Notes under the pieces: model-generated
Database searches by the model: none
What the model saw: the letters and a program-made list of their open reading frames with translations, nothing else
What the model was told of the DNA's origin: nothing
Shown: one piece after another, positions 56,694-64,000 of the stretch
Numbering within the stretch: position 1 is the first letter of the stretch
Layout: every line of letters starts with the position of its first letter
NCBI GenBank assembly: GCA_019009955.1
Contig: CM032229.1
Span: 4,766,001-4,830,000, forward strand
Length of the DNA stretch: 64,000 nt
Direction: 5' to 3'
From: Riptortus pedestris
Lineage: Eukaryota > Arthropoda > Insecta > Hemiptera > Alydidae
Position numbers and translations under genes: made by a program

Positions 56694-57035
56694 GCTAAAA
56701 TTACAGTTTTGTATGTACACACCAGGAGGTATACATATTTCTCATTGGCCTAATATCCAATGGCCGATAGACCCAAAGGCTTGAGAGAGGACGGGCATTA
56801 TTGGCGACCTAGATTCGGAACAAGCCCTCACCGAGCCAACAATGGCAGCCAAGTACTCTCTCTATGGACCACTAAACAAACTATTGTAAATATGTAAATA
56901 GCGCCCTTTCATAATATAGAGCAATGTATATATTAGCCCAGCCTCTCCTGTCTCTTGCCTAATCCTCAAGCTAGGCATCCATTTATGAATTTTAATCAGG
57001 CATCTTTCCATATTTTTTTATTTTATATATTAACT
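56694..57035. other. Unique spacer, no gene seen
   Basis: GC-richer around 56750-56870 without a supported frame. Confidence 0.45.
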
Positions 57036-57154
57036 TTGCCAGATTTCCCTTAAGGCGAATCTGTAATTGAAGTTGTACTCATTAAGTAAATTTCGAAAAT
57101 GTTTCTCAAATAGCCATCGATCCTACCAAGTAGTTGGCGAAAATGAGGTCCGTT

Positions 57155-57241
<87 letters not shown>

Positions 57242-57698
57242 CATCTCTCTAGTGGTCGCAATTTTGGATTAACCGTTATAAAACTCGAAATTTAATCTTT
57301 TCTTGTAAAAAGAAAGATCAAGTTCGTTAATGACAGAAATCAGAGCTGTGGGAGGGGGGAAGAATTCCAGAAATTCTTAATACCTACTTTATTATGAGTC
57401 AGATCGATAAATTGTATTTAACCAATCTTATTGAAAATGTAATGTTATATAAATCTTGTTATGTGTGTTTTTTTAGCTACGTATCTTGGTTATTAACAGA
57501 GATATTGGCATTTTTTTAATTTTCGGCCTTAGTATACCCCCACTTCTACTCATGTCATATTAAGAATAAGCTGCTATAATATAAAGCACTTTATTCGAAG
57601 CCTAAATACCAAATATTGTTCCCATTGAACTTTTACGTATTGAGATGAATACGCGACGCACATGGGAAATCTGCTTAGTTAACGCAGTCCTTGCGGAC
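57036..57698 (+). repeat. HINE-like repeat, complete, with CT/TA/GT core
   Basis: CCAGATTTCCCTTAAGGCGA, GAAGTTGTACTCATTAAG, CCATCGATCCTACCAAGTAG, GAGGTCCGTTCAAAACT, (CT)n(TA)n(TG)n at 57161-57240, CTCTAGTGGTCGCAATTT, CCCCCACTTCTACTCATGTC and GGGAAATCTGCTTAGTTAAC, GCAGTCCTTGCGGAC. Confidence 0.94.
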
Positions 57699-57938
57699 TT
57701 TGAATTTATATTTAAGAGTGCATCTATACTGCTGTTTATGAAGGAGTTAATCTTTGTAGCTTCTGACCAATGAGAACACATATTAAGTTTTCATTGAACT
57801 ACGTCGCCATTTGTAGATTTCATTAATTTTTTAAAAAAGAATTATTATTATACACACATTCGTTTAGCAAATAAAAAGTGCATTTCAATTATTAATTCAT
57901 TATAATATACCTCAAGTTACAGAGGTACAAAGAGAAAA

Positions 57939-57968
57939 AGTTCATCACGCAGGGGCTGCGTATTTTCT
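57939..57968 (-). repeat. HINE-like repeat, 3' tip only
   Basis: AAAAGTTCATCACGCAGGGG, CTGCGTA. The rest is replaced by the inverted-repeat unit that follows. Confidence 0.75.
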
Positions 57969-57969
57969 T

Positions 57970-58615
57970 AAAGACCCCAGACTTGGGGAATATATGTTGC
58001 TTTGTGGAACAGGGGCTAATAACTGTTTCCCCTCCAATGTCTTTATTAAAGCACAAGCCCTTTCGGCAATAACCTTACATCATCAGAAGCTAACAAACAA
58101 AATAAAAAAGAACATGTTAAAGGCCTTGCGATAACTACACTTGAAATGTTTTCACCTAAATGCGAATTACATACTACCACCAGTCTTATTAATTGTCCTA
58201 TCTTAAAAATATTAAAATCGCAAAATCATCTATTATACAACAGAGGTAGGATCATTGATAAATCGCAGAAAAATTATTTATATCATATAGATTTCTTTCA
58301 TATACAAAATATGTATATTTTTATTTATGTCTTATCTGATTTTAACTATATTTTTAATTAATTAAATCATAATAAATTAGTTTAATTTCATTTACCTCGA
58401 TTTTAATATGTTTATGCTAGGACAAAATGCAAGACTGATGTTCGTATGTAATTTAGATTAAAAGATGTCAAATGTAATTATTGGATACATCACATGACCT
58501 TAAACATGTTCATTATTTTGTTTGTTAGCACTTGATGATGGGAGATTAGTACCGAAAGGCGTTGTGCATGAATAAAGAAATTGGTGCCAAGACTTCCTGT
58601 TACCATAACCATTAT
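57970..58615. mobile_element. Inverted-repeat unit with CTGATGA…GAAA boxes
   Basis: Reading outward, both arms carry TTTTGTTTGTTAGC, an (A/C)TTGATGATG or TTCTGATGATG box, CCGAAAGG, TTGTGC and AATAAAGA. The left arm is 58025-58105 (minus strand) and the right arm 58510-58590 (plus strand), with about 400 bp of AT-rich sequence between. CTGATGA followed by GAAA is the core of hammerhead self-cleaving RNAs and similar boxes occur in Penelope-like retroelements, but the pairing of the helices here is not convincing. Identity unknown. Confidence 0.55.
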
Positions 58616-59885
58616 GAATAAATCAGTATCACTGTTTAAATCATATTAATGCATGGGGTAAGGATACCATGATGCTAATCAATTGCCTCATGATGATGAG
58701 TGGGTATAGATGGGATGATTAGGACTAGGAGCTCAGAGCCCGTTAAAGGGGCAGCTAAAGGAAATTTAGAGCCTCTAGGACGGGGGCTTCGTGCATTTAT
58801 AATATCACCGCCATTGCTGTAACAAACAGTGCCTTAATTAAAATGAAATTAAAGGTTATTACACCTGAACACATTTCTAAAAGCGGGAAATTTCTATTCC
58901 AGATGGGCTCACAAGCAAATTTAATCCTCTTGAAACATATTGAGGGTTGAATGACAGATTCTACAAGAAGAGCATAGAAACGCAATACTAAACCCATGAT
59001 GGTTATTGTAGGGAGATGATCAAGTCCTATAAGGGATATATTATTGTAGTCTATAAGACTCAAAAGCTAGACTAGGAGATGAAAGATTAGCGCCCATCAC
59101 AGCTAAACCACGACGACAAATTCAAAAGCCTTGGATCATGAGGAAGAAACACAATTGACTGCGTGCTAAGGAAGAGGAAAAGGGTATCTATCAAACTAGC
59201 ATGGCTACGCAGACCTCCAGAAGTTGGGAGCATTAGTTGGATTCAAGATTTGAATTTGAAAAAAAAAAAAAGATATATAGCTCAGGACATATAGCTTAAA
59301 TAAATAAATAAAAATAAAAAAGTAAAAAATGAAAGAAAAAATAGTAGCATATGCATATGCTACAAGTCGTAAGCGCTATAGCCCTCGCCGACCTACAAGA
59401 ATAGGATACGTAAGTTGAACTATCCAAGAAATTATAAACTGTATATAAATGTGTTAACATGTGGTTAGTATAATTTAATTACTTTGAAATATACATTAAA
59501 ACATCACATATACTAAGTAACCACAACACTAAATTTTACATTTCCAAATGGGCATAATAACAACGATGTTGGTTGCCCAAACAAAACATCCTACCTACCC
59601 TACCTCTTCACCAGTAAGGGATTGATAAAATAAGTATTAGAATATAATCAAATATTGTCAAAGAATTGTACGTGAATTTCGTCTAGTTTATGAAACCTGC
59701 CCCTCCTTTTATGATTACTAAAACAATGTTTATAGACATCACATCCTATTCAACAAAAAACATGAAAATCTTTAAGATACTCCTTCAAATTTAAGTTTCG
59801 GTCGTCCTTCTCGCCTTATCTATTTACGAACTAACCCCTAATCTGAAACAACTTTTTAAGTCTTTAACGTCCACGTTATGCTTCT
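58616..59885. other. Unique sequence, no gene supported
   Basis: The 88-codon minus frame (58797-59063) shows no domain. A-rich tails at 59258-59270 and 59295-59340 (GCTTAAATAAATAAATAAAA) may be a retroposed 3' end related to the T-rich family. Confidence 0.45.
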
Positions 59886-60035
59886 GTGCCTGTTTGTGAC
59901 GGGTTGTCTACAGGTTGCCACCCTTTTCTAGCCAGGATGGGGCGAAGAATGTATTTATTAGTTAGCCATTAAATAAATTTTAATTACCCGGAACGGAATT
60001 GAACTCATGATACTCCCTACACCACAACTCAGGGG
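59886..60035 (-). mobile_element. tRNA-derived SINE copy, diverged
   Basis: GTGACGGGTTGTCTACAGGT, TGCCACCCTTTTCTAGCCAG, then CGGAACGGAATTGAACTCAT. The head beyond the B-box is decayed. Confidence 0.75.
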
Positions 60036-60739
60036 TCTGATCAGAGGTTCTAGTTGATATATAAATAACTGAGTTATTTGAATGTTTTGTTTTCCATCGT
60101 CCATTATCCCCTACTTCTCCTTCAGCAGTTTTTTTCATTTGGTCTGCTCTTGTATCACCGTCTCATATTAATATAAATTTTAAACCTTATTAACATGGTC
60201 TTACACGAGAACTATTATAGTCTGGCAGTTTGTGTGCCACTCTTCCTATTGCAGTAATTTTATATTATTAACGAATAGACGTAAAGTACGGAACCGAGCA
60301 TGCATTGGTAATTCAATGGCAGACGATAATTCATAGTCCACATCTCCAAAATTCGTTTTGTTCATGAATATTGCATGGAAAAATTGATGAGATATGGGAG
60401 ACTGAAATTAGCATTTTCCTGTTACCCACTGCTAACTTTACCCCTATTTGTAGTTGTTAAATTTACGAGTATGATGTTTATCTGTATCAGCACATTATTT
60501 ACACCCGACAAGTTCAGAACAGAGTAGATTGGCTGAAATTACAAGAGGTATCTCAATAGTTATCAGATTGACACTGATGACAATAGAAATGATTGTCTGT
60601 GAAGGCAAGAGCCAGCGTGGGAGCCTCAGATAGGTTTGAAGCTGCTCGTGGCATAAGACAAGGAGACCTTCTATAGCAGGGCTGTGTATGTATCACCTTT
60701 ACCCATCAAGGTGCAATATGAGCCAGATGACACTCTCTT
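60036..60739. other. Unique sequence, no gene seen
   Basis: No recognised element or frame. Confidence 0.45.
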
Positions 60740-61012
60740 CATCTCATCTCACCATCTATTCTCTATTTTTCTCATAGTAAGAAACCAATGTAAACGGAAT
60801 AAAAATTTAACATGAGACATGCTCTGGACCCATGACTCAGTATTCAATGAAGTGAATAGTAAGGAAATTGAAAAATGCTAATATATTTCATAATAGGATT
60901 CTTATTTGACTTAACCCTTCTCTAAAAAACTTGGCCTTTCGTTATACATGAAACGCTTATATATCGTGTCCACTGGTAACGATCAAACTAAAATTACCAT
61001 CACTAGTAAGTA
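60740..61012 (-). repeat. HINE-like repeat, strongly diverged
   Basis: CTCATCTCACCATCTATTCT (shared with 62312), GAAACGCTTATATATCGTG, TGGTAACGATCAAACTAAAA and TTACCATCACTAG give reverse family order at low identity. Confidence 0.6.
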
Positions 61013-61149
61013 AACAAGATGGTCTAAACATACATCTCTGGAAACTGCTAGCCTTTCATAAGCCGTCTTTATTTCGGTTTGAAATTAAGCATCAACAATT
61101 TCAGACTATCTAAAACTGCTATCATATGTGTTTTTAATTACATTTATAT

Positions 61150-61645
61150 GTTTTCAAGATGTAAAAATTCTTTAAAGTTTTTAAAATTTGCATTCGTTAC
61201 TATTTTTATATTGTTCTAGTTCCTTATTAGTCCGTCGTTAATATTTTTTTAATTTTTTCCCTAATGAAATTAGTTGGACTGTTATATTATTTATTTATAA
61301 CGAAACTTTTATATTATTTATTTAATTTAGTTGGTGTTATTTTTGTAAGGTGTCTTAGTTGTTTTCTATATTTGCATTTTGATATTCTTTATTTGTTTCT
61401 ATTTTTGTTTTTGTTTTTTGTACTTTGGTGTAACCTATTCGTTTTTTTTGTTCATTTTGTTTTGTATTTTTCGTTTTTATTTCTATTCTATTAATTTTTA
61501 TTTTGTCATTCTCTGTTGTTTTATGTTTTAGTTTTGTATTTCTATTTTTATTTTACATTTATAATATTTTGTTTTAGTTTTTCTTCTTTTGAGCAATATC
61601 GCCCTTGTTGAAAAGCTCCTTATGTATAAACAAAATAAATAAACT
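61150..61645 (+). repeat. T-rich retroposon-like family, longest uninterrupted copy
   Basis: TTGCATTCGTTACTATTTTT, TTAGTTGGTGTTATTTTTGT, GTGTAACCTATTCG, then T-rich phrases and GAGCAATATCGCCCTTGTTG, AAAAGCTCC and an A-rich tail (AACAAAATAAATAAA). It supplies the unoccupied counterpart of the HINE insertion at 24.69 kb. The 76-codon frame over it is low-complexity. Confidence 0.75.
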
Positions 61646-62256
61646 GACTACAGGCGACTTAATATTTTAAATGCGCTCAGACACAAAAGTTATAAAATAT
61701 TGCCATACACACATCACATTGTTATTTCTATAATATATAAAATATTATGAATAGCTAAGAACGCCAACATGGAGATAAAGTTCAATTAAGGAAGCTATTA
61801 TGGCATGAGAGATTGTTTAAAGTCAGTCTTAAATAAACGAGGTGTGAAGATATTGTGGGAGGAGTCAAAGTACTTATTATAGGACAATAAATACAAGCCG
61901 CCATGGACCACCGACAAGGCAGTCCAAAATAAATTATCTCGAGACTAAAATGAATAAATCTTGGTCAATATAAAACCTGGGATTTTATTCGGTTGTGAGG
62001 CACCTTTCTCTCATTCTCATACAATATTACAGTGACAACACAAAAACTGTATTAAGAAAATAAAACGCTCATAACAAAGATTGAGTTATATAAATTTATT
62101 TCCCAAGATTGGAAACTGGCTTATATAACTTCCAAATTAAATTTGCGTTTTAACAGAGTAATCTGTCCTCAGTTGATTAAATTTGTTTTGCTGTTGTCTG
62201 TCATGATTAAAAAGTTTTAATTTTAAAGTTTGAAGTTTGATTTAAAATATTCAAAA
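61646..62256. other. AT-rich spacer, no gene seen
   Basis: No recognised element or coding frame. Confidence 0.5.
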
Positions 62257-62967
62257 GTCCATCACACGGGGGCTGCGTAAACTAAGCAGATTTCCCAAGT
62301 TCTGGTATAACATACTTGTGATCTCATCTCACCAAGTATTCTCTATTTCTATGTAAAAACTAGCTTAATACTTGAGATAAGAAAAAATGCATAGAACAAA
62401 AACTGTAGATCATCAGCAGTTTAACAAGATTGGTTTTAACAAAAATCCCCCCCTCCCCCCACCACTCATAATAACGGAAATATTGTGAATTTTCGAACAC
62501 TCCCCCCCTCTTTACCCCCACTATTCCATGTCCGATTTCTCTCAATAACAAATATGATCTTTAACGATCACTGAAACGGTTAAATATCGAGTATGGTATA
62601 GAACAAATAAACATTTTCGAAACAAGACAGTGATATCTTACACCGCAACAACTTTGCCTCGCATAATAAAGGCCCCTTCAAAACAATAATTAGTATTTAA
62701 GCTTAGATTAAAGTGGTTCATGATATAACAGCATATTTCTATTCTGACATTAGTAGGAGTGGGCATTTTCTCCTAAGTAAAAGGCAAATATCTCAGTTAA
62801 TACTTAGGGTTCAGAATAAATGTATATAACAACATTTATAGACAATTAAAAGTGAAATAATATTGGTTCGATACACGTTTTCGATCCGACTCATAATAAT
62901 GGAGATATTGGAATTTTCGGAATTCTCCACTAAACTCCCTCCCACTGGTTGGGTTTCAGCCATTAAC
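62257..62967 (-). repeat. HINE-like repeat, left half of a head-to-head pair
   Basis: GTCCATCACACGGGGGCTGC, AACTAAGCAGATTTCCCAAG, TTCATGATATAACAGCATAT, AGTAGGAGTGGGCATTTTC, CGATCCGACTCATAATAATG and CCCACTGGTTGGGTTTCAGC, stopping at the CCATTAACG block before any core. There are signs of an internal rearrangement (two partial passes of the 3' region). Confidence 0.85.
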
Positions 62968-63539
62968 GCTGGGGGGGTTTAGAGTGGAGGAATTTCGAAA
63001 ATTCGAAATATCTCTGTTACTATACATTGGATCGAAATATTATAGAAACCATCTTATTAAAAATTAAATTTACTATAAATATTGTTTTATACGTATTTTC
63101 CGTATAAGGTGCATTTACAGAGATATTTAGATTTTTTTAGTTTTACGCACTCCGTAAATCCCCAGTCCTACTAGTGTCATATTAATAATAAGCTGTTATA
63201 TCATGAACCACTTCATTACAAGGTTAAATACCAAATATTGTTTTCATTGAACTTTTATTTTGTGAGAAACTTGCAAATACGTTCTGTTTTCATTCATTAC
63301 AAATTACAGCACTAGCTTTAGTCAATTTTTTGTTAGAAAATTGTTTGTCTTTCCGATATATCTAATTATTCAGTGCTACGAGGTTGGCTGGTCTGTTTGT
63401 TTACATTTCAGCCACTTTCCGTTGTAGAGATGTAAATTAAATGAAAAATTTCTCGTTACCGTTTGTATTTATTCACCTGTATGTACATTTATCTATTGTA
63501 AACCTTCGCGTGGGAAATCTGCTTAGTTTACGCAGCCCT
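62968..63539 (+). repeat. HINE-like repeat, right half of a head-to-head pair
   Basis: Starts abruptly at GGGGGGGTTTAGAGTGGAGG, then CGAAATATCTCTGTTACTAT, CCCCAGTCCTACTAGTGTCA, CGAGGTTGGCTGGTCTG and GGGAAATCTGCTTAGTTTAC, GCAGCCCTG. It is truncated at the mirrored point of its neighbour, and the last few bases of the 3' end are lost. Confidence 0.85.
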
Positions 63540-63577
63540 GTACTTTGTTATTGTTATTAACGTTGCTATTTACTCAC

Positions 63578-63819
63578 CTCTGCCTTGCTTGGTCATGACA
63601 ATCATCCTGGAGTGCCTGAGAGAGTTCCTAGTTGGAGCATGCCTTCCTTCGATCTTTGGTGCAGCGATGTTCTGCGGCACAGTTGTCACCATAGCATGTG
63701 CCAATGTAGGCCTCGTGTCTTCTGGCAGGTTGTCATAGAGCGATACAGGCCTGTCACCAGGCGGTTCCCTGATGCGGACCCTCCCTTCCATGACGATTAG
63801 TTCGGAGCAAGTGCCGTCC
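63578..63819 (-). CDS. Candidate coding exon, product not recognised
   Basis: The minus-strand frame is open from a TAG at 63817-63819 through 63578 and encodes about 80 residues. They include the basic, proline-containing stretches GRVRIREPPGDRPVSLYDNL and RNSLRHSRMIVMTKQ. The frame ends exactly at a consensus splice donor (CAGAG|GTGAGT, donor at 63572-63577) with the next in-frame stop just inside the would-be intron. An AG at the upstream limit (CATCATGTAG) could be the acceptor. Base composition is about 55% GC, far above the flanks, and the stretch contains no window repeat. I do not recognise the protein; the SLYDNLP phrase is only suggestive. Since the plus strand also has a 71-codon frame here, strand choice rests on the donor. 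It could instead be unique non-coding sequence. Confidence 0.42.
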
Positions 63820-64000
63820 TACATGATGCTGATGAGTACGCCACACAGATGCCGGCAGCTAGAGCACAACCTCCCCTCACCGATTCCCTCGACAGACTGA
63901 GCCCTAGCACTCCTCTGACGTCAGTCCCCTCTCCGCAAGGTCACCGATCGCCTGCTCCACTTCCCTCATTACCATAATTATATATATGCATTCCTCCGCC
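63820..64000. other. GC-rich edge sequence
   Basis: Stays GC-rich to about 63970 (CGCCACACAGATGCCGGCAG and so on) without a clear frame. May be flanking intron or a CpG-containing upstream region cut by the window edge. Confidence 0.35.

Overview
This is an AT-rich, repeat-saturated stretch of a metazoan nuclear genome. The transposon mix (mariner, hAT and Tc1-type elements, an RNase H-bearing LINE, a tRNA-derived SINE, Helentron-type repeats) makes an arthropod the most likely source, but nothing here fixes the species. There are no operons, rRNA or tRNA genes, CRISPR arrays or intact long protein-coding genes. The only candidate host coding sequence is a short GC-rich stretch at the right edge (about 63578-63819, minus strand) bounded by a good splice donor and a possible acceptor.

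The window is dominated by one dispersed family, called HINE-like here, with more than 40 copies and fragments on both strands. A typical complete copy is about 0.6-1.0 kb. In element orientation it starts with AGCAGATTTCCC inside a near-perfect palindrome (core GATTTCCCTTAAGGGAAATC). Next come an AT-rich segment with a fixed motif (GAGGTCCGTTCAAAA), a simple-sequence core, usually (TA)n with flanking CT, GT or CA runs, and a small conserved hairpin (ACCGCTCTAGCGGT). It ends with GGGAAATCTGCT, a GC-rich hairpin (ACGCAGCCCCTGCGT) and GACGGAC followed by T. The 5' and 3' subterminal inverted repeats, the single 3' hairpin, the internal microsatellite and the insertion between T residues match the published design of non-autonomous Helentrons (HINEs, such as Drosophila DINE-1). 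No Rep/helicase gene is present.

The copies are heavily nested. At 41764-43685 three copies sit inside one another, and further HINE-in-HINE nests lie at 10016-11442, 11880-12960, 33060-34200 and 50995-51881. HINE copies have in turn been hit by other elements: a hAT-type MITE with a perfect 8-bp target duplication (36003-36744), a 2.15-kb GGGTCATTCC element (13221-15372), a SINE (31399-31626), two retroposon-like elements (16756-17740 and 22385-23080), a Tc1-type MITE (34455-34663) and a mariner fragment (56086-56345).

Other content: a fold-back mariner (2113-2906) with DD34D-type C-terminal transposase sequence; a decayed LINE C-terminus (18490-18965); a tRNA-derived SINE family (31.4, 44.5, 44.7, 48.2 and 59.9 kb); a pair of palindrome-bearing elements (20413-21010 and 44905-45487, opposite orientation); a T-rich family ending in GAGCAACATCGCC plus an A-rich tail (1.6, 24.5/25.6, 27.8, 40.2 and 61.2 kb); and minisatellites at 5378-6200, 27895-28590 and 47705-47768. 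The stretches between are mostly single-copy AT-rich DNA with no supported gene, as expected for a large intron or intergenic region.
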